Below, one piece after another: positions 56,234 through 63,958 of a stretch of 64,000 nt of DNA (position 1 is the stretch's first letter; each line of letters begins with the position of its first letter). This DNA is from Oscillospiraceae bacterium. Its GTDB lineage: Bacteria > Bacillota > Clostridia > Oscillospirales > Oscillospiraceae. The position numbers and the translations under genes are program-made. Under the pieces are notes generated by a model that was not told the origin of the DNA, made no database searches, and saw nothing but the letters and a program-made list of their open reading frames with translations. The stretch spans positions 97,243 through 161,242 of the forward strand of contig SVLV01000001.1 of the NCBI GenBank assembly GCA_015067765.1. Reading direction: 5' to 3'.

Positions 56234-56824
56234 ATGAGAGCAGCTCAAATCAAACGCACCACAGCGGAGACGGATATCTCCCTGACTTTGAATCTGGATG
56301 GCAGCGGCGTGTCCAACTGCAGCACCGGCTGCGGTTTTCTGGATCATATGCTGACCCTCTTTGCCAGGCACGGCCGCTTTGACCTGACGGTCAACTGCAA
56401 AGGCGATACCTATGTGGATGATCACCACACGGTGGAGGATGTCGGTATCTGCCTGGGGAAAGCTTTTGCCGAGGCACTGGGCGACAAGAAGGGGATCGTG
56501 CGCTATGGAAACATGACGCTTCCCATGGATGAGAGCCTGATCCTGTCGGCTGTGGATATTTCCGGCCGCGGCGGCTGCTATTATGCGCTGGAGATCCCTG
56601 CGGAAAAGGTGGGAACTTTTGATACGGAACTGTGCCAGGAATTCTTCATCGCCTTTGCCAGAGATGCCGGAATCACCCTGCACCTGCGTCAGCTGGCCGG
56701 CAGCAACTCCCACCACATGATGGAGGGGGCTTTCAAGTCGGTTGCCCGCAGTCTGAAGACCGCGGTTTCCATTGATGCGGCATTTGCCGATGAAGTGCCG
56801 TCTACAAAGGGGATGCTGGGATGA
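56234..56824 (+). CDS. hisB: imidazoleglycerol-phosphate dehydratase
   Basis: This 196-residue manganese enzyme dehydrates imidazole glycerol phosphate. Its metal-binding His motifs are GFLDHMLTLFARHG, DDHHTVEDVGICLG and GSNSHHMMEGAFKS. It lacks the fused histidinol phosphatase domain found in enterobacterial HisB, which fits the separate PHP-type phosphatase (hisK) at the operon's end. It follows hisC by 3 bp and overlaps hisH by 4 bp. Confidence 0.97.
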   Translation: MRAAQIKRTTAETDISLTLNLDGSGVSNCSTGCGFLDHMLTLFARHGRFDLTVNCKGDTYVDDHHTVEDVGICLGKAFAEALGDKKGIVRYGNMTLPMDESLILSAVDISGRGGCYYALEIPAEKVGTFDTELCQEFFIAFARDAGITLHLRQLAGSNSHHMMEGAFKSVARSLKTAVSIDAAFADEVPSTKGMLG

Positions 56825-57441
56825 TTGCAGTAATCGATTACGGCGTGGGAAATCTCTTTTCCCTGTGCTCATCATTGCAGCGGATCGGTACCGAGGCGGT
56901 GGTCACTTCGGATCCGGAGACCATCCGCAAAGCCGATAAGGTGATCCTGCCCGGCGTGGGCGCTTTTGCCGATGCGGCAAAGAAGCTGCGGGACTCCGGC
57001 ATGGATGTGCTGCTGCGGGAGTTGGCGGCTGCCGGTAAGGAGATCATGGGCATCTGTCTGGGGATGCAGCTGCTGTTTGAAAAGAGCTATGAATTTGGCG
57101 TGCATGAGGGCCTGGGCCTTTTGAAGGGCAGTGTGATCTCCATGGAGGGCACCATTCCCTCCGACCTGAAAATCCCCCACATTGGCTGGAATGCGCTGCA
57201 TTTCTGCAAGGGGAGCAAGCTGCTGCGGTACATCCGGGAGGGGGACTGCGTCTATTTTGTGCACTCCTTCTATGCAGTGGATTGCGAGGAGAGTCTCATT
57301 GCCACGGCGGAGTACGGCAGGGAACTGACGGCGGCCGTGCAGAAGGATAACATTATGGGCTGCCAATTCCATCCGGAAAAGAGCGGCGATGTGGGTCTTC
57401 GTATTCTGCGGGCCTTCTGTGAAACGGAGGAAAAGGCATGA
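56821..57441 (+). CDS. hisH: imidazole glycerol phosphate synthase, glutaminase subunit
   Basis: This 206-residue class I glutamine amidotransferase passes ammonia to HisF. The catalytic Cys lies in GICLGMQLLFE and the His-Glu pair in GCQFHPEKSG. The N-terminus IAVIDYGVGNLFSLCSSL is characteristic. HisH and HisF form one enzyme with an ammonia tunnel. It overlaps hisB and hisA by 4 bp each. Confidence 0.97.
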   Translation: MIAVIDYGVGNLFSLCSSLQRIGTEAVVTSDPETIRKADKVILPGVGAFADAAKKLRDSGMDVLLRELAAAGKEIMGICLGMQLLFEKSYEFGVHEGLGLLKGSVISMEGTIPSDLKIPHIGWNALHFCKGSKLLRYIREGDCVYFVHSFYAVDCEESLIATAEYGRELTAAVQKDNIMGCQFHPEKSGDVGLRILRAFCETEEKA

Positions 57442-58151
57442 TCCTGTTTCCTGCAATTGATCTGTTTGAAAAAAAGGCGGTGCGCCTGTATAAGGGCGAC
57501 TATGCCAATATGACGGTATACAGCGAAAATCCTATTGAAATTGCAAGAGATTTTGAGCAGAAAGGCTGCCGCCATATTCACATGGTGGATCTGGAGGGGG
57601 CAAAGGATGGTACGACGCCCAATCTCTCCATTGTAGAGCAGGTGGCCCGCGAGACCTCCCTGTTTGTGGAGATTGGCGGCGGAATCCGCAGTATGGAGAC
57701 GGTGGAGCGGTACCTCAATGCCGGAGTGTCCCGGGTGATTTTGGGGACAGCTGCAGTCACCGATGAGACATTTCTGCGTCAGGCGGTAGAACAATACGGC
57801 GAGAAGATCGCGGTAGGCGCCGATGTGAAGGATGGCTATATTGCCATCAAGGGTTGGCTGGAGCAGTCCGCCCTTTCGCTGGAGGAGTTTCTGCAGAAGA
57901 TGGAGGACATCGGTGTAAAAAATATCATCTGCACTGACATCTCCAAAGATGGCGCTATGCGAGGGACGAACCTTGCTCTGTATCGTCAGCTCAGCGAAAA
58001 GTTCCGGATGGACATTACTGCATCGGGCGGTGTGTCCACCATGGAGGATATTTACCAGCTGCGGGAGATGGATCTGTACGGAGCCATCATCGGGAAGGCC
58101 TACTATACCGGAGCCATCGATCTGGCAGAAGCATTGGAGGCAGCAAAATGA
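57438..58151 (+). CDS. hisA: phosphoribosylformimino-AICAR-phosphate isomerase
   Basis: This 237-residue TIM-barrel enzyme opens the ribose ring of ProFAR to PRFAR. Catalytic Asp 8 lies in FPAIDLFEKKAVRLYKGDY, and the second Asp is in ICTDISKDGAMRGTN. The phosphate sites are FVEIGGGIRS and ITASGGVSTMEDI. It is homologous to the adjacent HisF. Its ATG overlaps hisH by 4 bp, and it overlaps hisF by 4 bp. Confidence 0.96.
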   Translation: MILFPAIDLFEKKAVRLYKGDYANMTVYSENPIEIARDFEQKGCRHIHMVDLEGAKDGTTPNLSIVEQVARETSLFVEIGGGIRSMETVERYLNAGVSRVILGTAAVTDETFLRQAVEQYGEKIAVGADVKDGYIAIKGWLEQSALSLEEFLQKMEDIGVKNIICTDISKDGAMRGTNLALYRQLSEKFRMDITASGGVSTMEDIYQLREMDLYGAIIGKAYYTGAIDLAEALEAAK

Positions 58152-58906
58152 TCACAAAAAGAATGATTCCCTGCCTGGATATCAAGGATGGCCGGGTGGT
58201 GAAGGGGACCAATTTTCAGGGCCTTTCGGATGTGTCTTCTCCGGTGGAATTGGCGAAGCTGTATTCCGACAGCGGTGCCGATGAACTGGTGTTTTATGAT
58301 ATCACAGCATCCGCTGAGGGGAGACAGCTGTTTACGGATGTCCTGTGTCAGGTGGCCTCGCAGATTTTCATCCCCCTGACGGTGGGCGGCGGCATCAACA
58401 CCGTAGAGGATTTCGACCGGGTGCTGAAATGCGGCGCGGACAAGGTCAGCGTCAATTCCGGAGCCATCCGCAATCCGCAGCTGATCTATGACGCCGCACA
58501 GAAATATGGCAGCCAGTGTGTGGTGCTGTCGGCAGATGTCAAGCGGGTAGACGGCCAGTTCCGGATCTTTGCCAAGGGTGGCAGAGAGGATACCGGTATG
58601 GAGGCCATTACCTGGATCAAAAAGTGTGTGGAATTGGGAGCCGGTGAGGTGGTGGTCAACTCCATCGATACCGACGGCGTGAAGCAAGGGTTTGATGTGG
58701 AGATGCTCCGGGCGGTGTGCGATGCGGTGAATGTGCCGGTGATCGCCTCCGGCGGCGCGGGCACGGTGGCGCATTTTGTGGATCTGTTCCGGGCTATTCC
58801 AACCATCGATGCAGCACTGGCGGCCTCGGTGTTCCACTTCGGGCAGATCCAAATCCCCGATTTGAAGCAGGAACTCAAGGACAACGATATTATTGTGAGG
58901 GTATGA
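58148..58906 (+). CDS. hisF: imidazole glycerol phosphate synthase, cyclase subunit
   Basis: This 252-residue TIM barrel uses ammonia from HisH to form imidazole glycerol phosphate and AICAR. Catalytic Asp 11 is in [16 protein letters not shown], and the second catalytic Asp is in [25 protein letters not shown] and [11 protein letters not shown] bind the phosphates. AICAR feeds purine synthesis. It starts 4 bp inside hisA and is followed by hisIE after 1 bp. Confidence 0.97.
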   Translation: MITKRMIPCLDIKDGRVVKGTNFQGLSDVSSPVELAKLYSDSGADELVFYDITASAEGRQLFTDVLCQVASQIFIPLTVGGGINTVEDFDRVLKCGADKVSVNSGAIRNPQLIYDAAQKYGSQCVVLSADVKRVDGQFRIFAKGGREDTGMEAITWIKKCVELGAGEVVVNSIDTDGVKQGFDVEMLRAVCDAVNVPVIASGGAGTVAHFVDLFRAIPTIDAALAASVFHFGQIQIPDLKQELKDNDIIVRV

Positions 58907-58907
58907 T

Positions 58908-59558
58908 ATGCTGTCTATTGACAATTTGAAGTTTGATGAAAAGGGACTGATCCCGGCGGTGGTGGTAGATTCCGTCACCAAGAAGGTGTTGACCGTGGCC
59001 TATATGAACCGGGAGAGCCTGCAGATCTCCATGGAGAAGGAATTGACCTGTTTCTGGAGTCGTTCCCGTCAGGAGCTGTGGCTCAAGGGGGAAACCAGCG
59101 GCAATTATCAGCACATTGTCAGCATCACGGCGGACTGTGACGGGGATGCGTTGGTGGTTGTGGTGGAGAAGGACGGCCCGGCCTGCCATACAGGGGCGGA
59201 CTCCTGCTTCATGAACCCGGTCTGGGAGAGCGAAAAGCTGCAGGAATTCAGTTTGCAGGGCCTGTATGATATGCTGGTAGGCAGAAATGAGAGCCGTCCG
59301 GAGGGGTCTTACACCACCTATCTGTTTGAGAAGGGAATTGACAAGATCCTCAAGAAGGTGGGAGAGGAGTGCACGGAGGTCATTATTGCCGGGAAGGCAG
59401 ATGACAAGAAGGAGACCGTCTACGAACTGGCAGACCTGGCCTATCATGCTATGGTGTTGATGGTACAGATGGGAATTACCGTGGAGGACGTACATCAGGA
59501 GCTGGCCTCCCGCCACATCATTGACCACAAGGTAAAGCAGGAGAAGATGACTACATGA
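58908..59558 (+). CDS. hisIE: bifunctional phosphoribosyl-AMP cyclohydrolase/phosphoribosyl-ATP pyrophosphatase
   Basis: This 216-residue fusion protein combines two early steps. The HisI cyclohydrolase is at about 1-105: TVAYMNRESLQISMEKELTCFWSRSRQELWLKGETSGN, the metal site DCDGDALVV, and CHTG. HisE pyrophosphatase is at about 115-205: LFEKGIDKILKKVGEECTEVIIAGK and ELADLAYHAMVLMV. In most Clostridia the fusion has this I-then-E order. It follows hisF by 1 bp and overlaps hisK by 4 bp. Confidence 0.96.
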   Translation: MLSIDNLKFDEKGLIPAVVVDSVTKKVLTVAYMNRESLQISMEKELTCFWSRSRQELWLKGETSGNYQHIVSITADCDGDALVVVVEKDGPACHTGADSCFMNPVWESEKLQEFSLQGLYDMLVGRNESRPEGSYTTYLFEKGIDKILKKVGEECTEVIIAGKADDKKETVYELADLAYHAMVLMVQMGITVEDVHQELASRHIIDHKVKQEKMTT

Positions 59559-60322
59559 GGCCAGCTAATTATCATACCCATACCTGTTTTTGCGATGGAG
59601 TTCATGCGCCCGGGGAACTGGTAGCGGAGGCCATCCGTCTGGGCTGTCCGGAACTGGGCTTTTCCGGCCACTCCTATACGGCTTTTGACAGCAGCTTTTG
59701 TATGTCCCCAGAAGGGACCCGGGAATATATCGCGGCCGTTCGGGGCTTGCAGGAATCCTGCCGGGAGAAAATCTGTATCCGTTTGGGTGTGGAGCAGGAC
59801 TATTATTCTGATGCACCGGTGGACGGTTACGACTATGTGATCGGCTCGGTCCACTATGTAAAAAAGGATGGATGCTATCTCTCTGTGGACGAGAGCCGGG
59901 AGAGTCAGACAGAGTATGTCCGCCGGTTCTATCATGGGGACTATTACGGCTTTATTGAGGACTATTATAAAAATCTAGCGGATCTCTATCGGAAAACCCG
60001 CTGCCAGATCATTGGGCATTTTGATCTGGTCAAGAAGTTCAATGGCCCTGGGGATCTGTTTGACCCGCAGCATCCCCGGTATCGGGCCGCGGTGGATCTG
60101 GCGCTGGAGGCACTGCTGCAGGCACCGGTCCGAATGGAGGTCAACATGGGTGCGATCGCCCGTGGCTATTTGACAGAGCCCTATCCCGCCCGGGATATTC
60201 TGACCAGGTGGCTGGCGGCCGGGAAAGAGGTACTGTTCTCTTCCGATTGCCATCATGCCCAGCAGCTGCTCTTTGGCTATGATCTCTATGAGGACTTTGT
60301 CCGCTCCTGCCGTGAGGCATAA
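59555..60322 (+). CDS. hisK: histidinol-phosphatase, PHP type (HisJ/HisK)
   Basis: This 255-residue PHP-superfamily phosphatase hydrolyses histidinol phosphate to histidinol. Its metal-binding motifs are NYHTHTCFCDG near residue 4, GFSGHSY, RLGVEQDYY, GSVHYV, IIGHFDLVKKF and LFSSDCHHAQQL. It supplies the activity missing from the single-domain HisB and completes the pathway in this operon. It overlaps hisIE by 4 bp and is followed by a strong terminator. Confidence 0.94.
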   Translation: MRPANYHTHTCFCDGVHAPGELVAEAIRLGCPELGFSGHSYTAFDSSFCMSPEGTREYIAAVRGLQESCREKICIRLGVEQDYYSDAPVDGYDYVIGSVHYVKKDGCYLSVDESRESQTEYVRRFYHGDYYGFIEDYYKNLADLYRKTRCQIIGHFDLVKKFNGPGDLFDPQHPRYRAAVDLALEALLQAPVRMEVNMGAIARGYLTEPYPARDILTRWLAAGKEVLFSSDCHHAQQLLFGYDLYEDFVRSCREA

Positions 60323-60338
60323 GGGGCTGTTGTAAAAA

Positions 60339-60376
60339 ACAAAATCGGTCTGCCGGACAGGCAGACCGATTTTTCT
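60339..60376 (+). terminator. intrinsic terminator of the histidine operon
   Basis: An AAAATCGGTCTGCC / GGCAGACCGATTTT stem with a GGACA-type loop is followed by T and CTG. It is very stable. Confidence 0.92.
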
Positions 60377-60400
60377 GTTGAGAATCAAGAAGGGCGATAT

Positions 60401-60447
60401 CAAAAAAAAGGCTGCAAGTTTCAGCATCTTTGCGTGAAACTTGCAGC
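60401..60447 (-). terminator. intrinsic terminator of the phospholipid operon
   Basis: Read on the minus strand, a GCTGCAAGTTTCA / TGAAACTTGCAGC stem is followed by CCTTTTTTTT. It ends the PAP2 gene and faces the his terminator. Confidence 0.93.
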
Positions 60448-60453
60448 GCTGTT

Positions 60454-61143
60454 TTATTTGAAGAGTTTGCCTTTGATCCAGGCGATGCCTGCAGAGTACA
60501 CGCGGCAGACCTTGGCGTTTCCTGCAATCCAGTAACAGATTTCTGCCAGCAGCACACCACCCACCACGTCGATGATCACATGCTGACGGGTCGTCAGGGT
60601 GGAGATGCACACCGCCACAGCCATGAGGAAGGAGAACCACCGATAACCGGCGGGGATGTCCTTTCTCTTTCTGAGGCCGATCCAGCAGAACCAGCTGACG
60701 AGGCAGTGGATAGAGGGGAAAAGATTGTCAGCGGAGTCGATCTGGTAGAGCAGTCTCATCAGCGCATCCCAAATGCTATCACCTGTGACCTCCGGACGGA
60801 TGTTGGTGGTGGGGATCAGCAGGAAGAACACAAGACAAATCGCCTTCGACAGGAAATCGGCGCAGAAAAAGCGGTCGCGCTCGCCCTTGTCCTGCGCTGT
60901 GCACAGGAAATAATTGACACACCAGAACAAATAGCACCCAAAATAGATAATGATGGTCCAGGGCAGAAAGGGGATCAGTTCATCAATGGAACTGGTGATA
61001 TCGTGATGATACCAGGAGTGAGCGATCTGCCTGGCTCCGTAATACACCGCCTCATTCCAAAGAAAGGCGAGAGCCGAGACAAGGGCGGCCTCCTTGAGGT
61101 CGAGATTACGAAACAGGGGTGATTTCATCAGACGGCACTTCAT
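60454..61143 (-). CDS. PAP2-superfamily membrane phosphatase
   Basis: This 229-residue protein has about six membrane helices and the PAP2 acid phosphatase residues: FPSIHCLVSWF (PSxH, motif 2) and TTRQHVIIDVVGG (R-x-x-H-x3-D type, motif 3). Motif 1 (KxxxxxxRP) seems weak; IPTTNIRPEV lies at its place. The function is probably dephosphorylation of a lipid phosphate, or an inositol/phosphatidylglycerol-type transferase step. Its start overlaps psd by 38 bp; ATG 61143 has AAAGGAG at the right distance, and 61128 is an alternative. It is the last of four genes. Confidence 0.85.
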   Translation of the reverse strand: MKCRLMKSPLFRNLDLKEAALVSALAFLWNEAVYYGARQIAHSWYHHDITSSIDELIPFLPWTIIIYFGCYLFWCVNYFLCTAQDKGERDRFFCADFLSKAICLVFFLLIPTTNIRPEVTGDSIWDALMRLLYQIDSADNLFPSIHCLVSWFCWIGLRKRKDIPAGYRWFSFLMAVAVCISTLTTRQHVIIDVVGGVLLAEICYWIAGNAKVCRVYSAGIAWIKGKLFK

Positions 61144-61972
61144 GCGCGCTGCTCCTTTCTGCAGTTCCGATCCATTCTCCTTGCTTTACCTGCACCTCTT
61201 CCACCAGAGAAAGCTGCTGCAGCAGCTCCGGTCTGAGCTGCATTTGCCCGGCTTCAAAGAGAAGAACGATGGTAGATCCGGCAAGATCAAAGCGTCCTTT
61301 CTCGGAGCCTTTGCAGAATCTTGTATTTTCCTTTTCGTTGCAGATGCCGCCTACCACCAGAGCGCCGATTTCGCACTGCACCACAGGACCGAAGTGATCC
61401 GTATCCATCAGACACCAGCTTCTCCGGTTCAACACAAATACCGGATAGGTTTCGCAGGCAATGGGCTGAACACTGTGAAGCATACCGGGGATCGGATGGT
61501 TCTCGTGCTGGTACCCATCGTCAATATAGCAGTAATGATGGTAATCGGAGGCGCACAGACGGAAGATCAGACAGGTGCCGCCCAGATACTTTTGGGCCAG
61601 GGCCTCATCCTGCAGAAAATCGCTGATGCGGTAATGGGAGTTTTTGATGGCAAAGCAGCTGTCCTCATCGATGGGGAAGACGCTCAGCCAACTGTCGCAG
61701 GGGCTGATCAGATGCTCCGGGGTCATGTCCATCGGAACGTCGGCCCGTGTGCGGATGAACATATCGCGATAAGAACGGAAAGTGGCCAGTTCCTCCGGGG
61801 TTACGGAAATGCCGTTGTGGCGAATATACCATTTTGCCAGCGGCTTGGAGCAGGGGGAACGAAGGAAGCTGACGGCGATGCGATCCAGATGCAGCTTCAT
61901 AATGAGCTTCAAAAGGAATCTTCCGCCGCTTGTCCCATATAAAAAGGTGACAGAACCGGACGTGTTGCTCAT
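61106..61972 (-). CDS. psd: phosphatidylserine decarboxylase
   Basis: This 288-residue pro-enzyme converts phosphatidylserine to phosphatidylethanolamine at the membrane. The self-cleavage site is in FDLAGSTIVLLFE: cutting at G232-S233 would make the pyruvoyl cofactor and a 56-residue alpha chain. YHHYCYIDDGYQHEN and DTDHFGPVVQCEIGALVVGGI carry the conserved His and the V-x-V-G-A-like metal/active-site parts. It follows pssA with a 4-bp overlap, so both steps from CDP-diacylglycerol to phosphatidylethanolamine are coupled. The annotated start is the first ATG and fits the family. Confidence 0.93.
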   Translation of the reverse strand: MSNTSGSVTFLYGTSGGRFLLKLIMKLHLDRIAVSFLRSPCSKPLAKWYIRHNGISVTPEELATFRSYRDMFIRTRADVPMDMTPEHLISPCDSWLSVFPIDEDSCFAIKNSHYRISDFLQDEALAQKYLGGTCLIFRLCASDYHHYCYIDDGYQHENHPIPGMLHSVQPIACETYPVFVLNRRSWCLMDTDHFGPVVQCEIGALVVGGICNEKENTRFCKGSEKGRFDLAGSTIVLLFEAGQMQLRPELLQQLSLVEEVQVKQGEWIGTAERSSAHEVPSDEITPVS

Positions 61973-62589
61973 GCCTTAACTCCGATCAACAACAGTACAA
62001 AGCCCAGAACGCCAAAGAGCAGCATAACAATTTTTCCGATATTGCCGGGCTTTTTCAGGGAGAAGGGAGTAATGAAGCCGATAGCGATGGCCAGGAGGAT
62101 CCAGGGGCAGATCAGCTGGAAGGGCAGCTTTACCATAGAGGCAATTGCGATAAAGTACGGGAGTGCCAGGGCAGCTGTGGTAACAGGCAGGCCCAGGTAA
62201 ACCTCGCGGCTCTTTGCCTCGCGCTCCTGCCGCTCCTCTTCGTCCACATTGAACCAGGCAAGACGAATCAGGGCGCACAGGACATAGGCACCGGCAATGA
62301 TCATGTGCAGAAGTTTCATGCCGGAGCACTGCAGGACGATCACGGCCGGCAGCACGCCAAAGCAGATGAGATCGCTGAGAGAGTCAATCTGAATGCCAAA
62401 GCGCTTCTCCGGCTTGGTGCGCTCCATGGTGGAGGCGATTTTTCCATCAAACATATCGCAGAGGCCGGCGACCATCAGGCAGATGAGGGACATTTTCAGG
62501 TTGCCGCTCCATGCATATGTCATGCCGACGAAGCCGAACATAGTGCCGATGTAGGTCAAAATAACAGTGTAATTGTAAAAACCGATCAT
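61969..62589 (-). CDS. pssA: CDP-alcohol phosphatidyltransferase, probable phosphatidylserine synthase
   Basis: This 206-residue membrane enzyme has the CDP-alcohol transferase signature in the form DGKIASTMERT-x5-FGIQIDSLSD. The general pattern D-G-x2-A-R-x8-G-x3-D-x3-D is kept except that Arg is replaced by Ser (AS). About six helices follow. With psd next to it, CDP-diacylglycerol plus serine to phosphatidylserine is the natural reaction. ATG 62589 follows AGGAGG; the longer ORF start at 62649 lies inside the upstream gene. It overlaps psd by 4 bp and lies 17 bp after the VTT gene. Confidence 0.9.
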   Translation of the reverse strand: MIGFYNYTVILTYIGTMFGFVGMTYAWSGNLKMSLICLMVAGLCDMFDGKIASTMERTKPEKRFGIQIDSLSDLICFGVLPAVIVLQCSGMKLLHMIIAGAYVLCALIRLAWFNVDEEERQEREAKSREVYLGLPVTTAALALPYFIAIASMVKLPFQLICPWILLAIAIGFITPFSLKKPGNIGKIVMLLFGVLGFVLLLIGVKA

Positions 62590-62606
62590 GAGTTCCTCCT
62601 GTGTTC

Positions 62607-63185
62607 TTAAAGAAAGTGTGCGAAAAAGATGCTGTAGAACAAAATGCACCAGGGTTTTGCAGTAATGATGATGAGAATAAACCGTTTCGAAGACATATTA
62701 ATCAGTCCGGAGAAGTAGCATAAGAAATCATCCGGAGCCAATGGGAGCAGAATGGAGAGAAACAACATCACCGCATAACTCTTACTTTTTTTGATGCGTT
62801 CGATATACTTCTCATACTTCTCCATGGAGATCAGCTGGTTTACAAGCTGAATGCCATACCGTTTGGCCAAAAAGAAGGCGACAATGGAACCGGCGCTGAT
62901 TCCGATGTAGTTGGTCCAGTACCCACCGGCAACCCCAAACAGGGCGCCGCCCACGATGCATCCCGCAAACCCGGGCAAAACCGGCAGAACCACCTGAAGG
63001 GCCTGAATAAGTGTGAGGATCAGCGGACCCCACATACCATAGGATGCAATATAGGTGCGAAGGGTATCAATAGAATCAAAATGGCCACCAACCCAACCAT
63101 CAATCAAAACAAAAGCAGACAATGCCAGAAGCACGACCAGAGATACCATAGTAGTGACTTTAACGATCGTTGCAGTGGACTTCAT
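62607..63185 (-). CDS. TVP38/TMEM64-family (VTT-domain) membrane protein
   Basis: This 192-residue integral membrane protein has the VTT/DedA-like core (LVLPVLPGFAGCIVGGALFGVAGGYWTNYIGISAGSIVAFFLAKRYG) with the conserved G-x-x-x-G-rich re-entrant segment and helices before and after. VTT proteins are thought to scramble or flip phospholipids. It is the first gene of the minus-strand lipid operon (VTT, pssA, psd, PAP2), so it may move phosphatidylserine or phosphatidylethanolamine. A TTGCAA-N17-TATACT promoter and a leader of about 135 nt precede it. Confidence 0.88.
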   Translation of the reverse strand: MKSTATIVKVTTMVSLVVLLALSAFVLIDGWVGGHFDSIDTLRTYIASYGMWGPLILTLIQALQVVLPVLPGFAGCIVGGALFGVAGGYWTNYIGISAGSIVAFFLAKRYGIQLVNQLISMEKYEKYIERIKKSKSYAVMLFLSILLPLAPDDFLCYFSGLINMSSKRFILIIITAKPWCILFYSIFFAHFL

Positions 63186-63261
63186 TGCATCCCTCCTGAC
63201 CGTATCATATTCAACAGACAGATAGAATTGGAATGCCTGCCTGTAATGAGCATGAAGAAAT

Positions 63262-63301
63262 CTGAAGGAGCGGCATTGAGCGCTCCAAATGACTCCTTCA
63301 G
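63262..63301 (-). repeat. inverted repeat in the leader of the lipid operon
   Basis: CTGAAGGAG (63262-63270) pairs with CTCCTTCAG (63293-63301), and an inner GGAGCG pairs with CGCTCC. In the minus-strand transcript this gives a hairpin of about 40 nt, with two ways to pair the GGAG element. It could regulate the operon, but I recognise no known RNA family. Confidence 0.5.
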
Positions 63302-63326
63302 TGAAACGCGTTCATAGTTAGTTCAC

Positions 63327-63355
63327 AGTATATAACATTTTCGTATGAATTGCAA
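63327..63355 (-). promoter_or_regulatory. sigma-A-type promoter of the lipid operon
   Basis: On the minus strand TTGCAA (63350-63355) and TATACT (63327-63332) are separated by 17 bp. Confidence 0.65.
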
Positions 63356-63429
63356 CAAAACTCGACAAAATCTATCCACCCAAATATTTCCGGTACTTTG
63401 GCGGTGATTGTGCTTTTGCAGGCCTGCTT

Positions 63430-63654
63430 ATGGCCGGCTTTACAGCCACTGTTTTTGTGGTACAATTTCAAAAATTCCTGAAGGATGTACAGGACGATAT
63501 GTGTCGGTTTCGGAGAGTAAAGCATATAAGTGGCGTGACTGAGGAACTGAAAGCCGCCGACCAGATGGCGTGGGTTGGTGCTATGAGCAGCATCCGTAAC
63601 CGGGCAGAGGAAATCATCCTCCGGGAAATGATCTATGGGGAGGATGTGGCATGA
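63430..63654 (+). pseudogene. truncated TnpV-like transposon protein (C-terminal remnant)
   Basis: The last 40 residues of this 74-codon frame (from GVTEELKAADQMAWVGAMSSIRNRAEEIIL) match the C-terminus of TnpV, a small protein of about 120 residues carried on gut Firmicute transposons and integrative elements. The N-terminal part shows no likeness, so the gene appears 5'-truncated, with foreign sequence joined near 63530. Start 63430 is only the first ATG of the open frame. It is followed by a 4-bp overlap with DUF6809. This probably marks the edge of a decayed mobile element. Confidence 0.6.
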
Positions 63655-63911
63655 GACTACTGGAAGAATTTTGGTGCGGCAACATTGAGCCGACTGAGTA
63701 CGACACTTCTTCTAAGGAGTACAAGAAGCTGCAGGAGCTGATCTGCAGGAATGAAGAAAAGCTCCAAGACACCATGACTGACGAGCAGAAAGAACTGTTT
63801 GAGAGGTACACGGATTGCGTCCGTGAGTTTCAGACAATAACGGATTGCCTGATCTTTCAGAACAGTTTTAAGTTGGGTGCCAGGATGATGGTAGAGATTT
63901 TGGAAGAATAA
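63651..63911 (+). CDS. DUF6809 family protein
   Basis: This 86-residue protein begins RLLEEFWCGNIEPTEY and has QELICRNEEKLQDTMTDEQKELFERYTDC and a C-terminal FKLGARMMVEILEE. That pattern is the DUF6809 family, frequent on transposons and conjugative elements of Clostridia; its function is unknown. The ATG overlaps the TnpV remnant by 4 bp, keeping the gene order of the parent element. A hairpin terminator follows. The remaining bases to 64000 hold nothing I can name. Confidence 0.8.
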   Translation: MRLLEEFWCGNIEPTEYDTSSKEYKKLQELICRNEEKLQDTMTDEQKELFERYTDCVREFQTITDCLIFQNSFKLGARMMVEILEE

Positions 63912-63919
63912 AATGTATA

Positions 63920-63958
63920 GAAAAAGCCGGATTTCTCATGGGAAGTCCGGCTTTCTTG
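63920..63958 (+). terminator. intrinsic terminator after the DUF6809 gene
   Basis: An AAAGCCGGATTT / AAGTCCGGCTTT stem (one G-T pair) is followed by CTTGCATTT. Confidence 0.8.
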
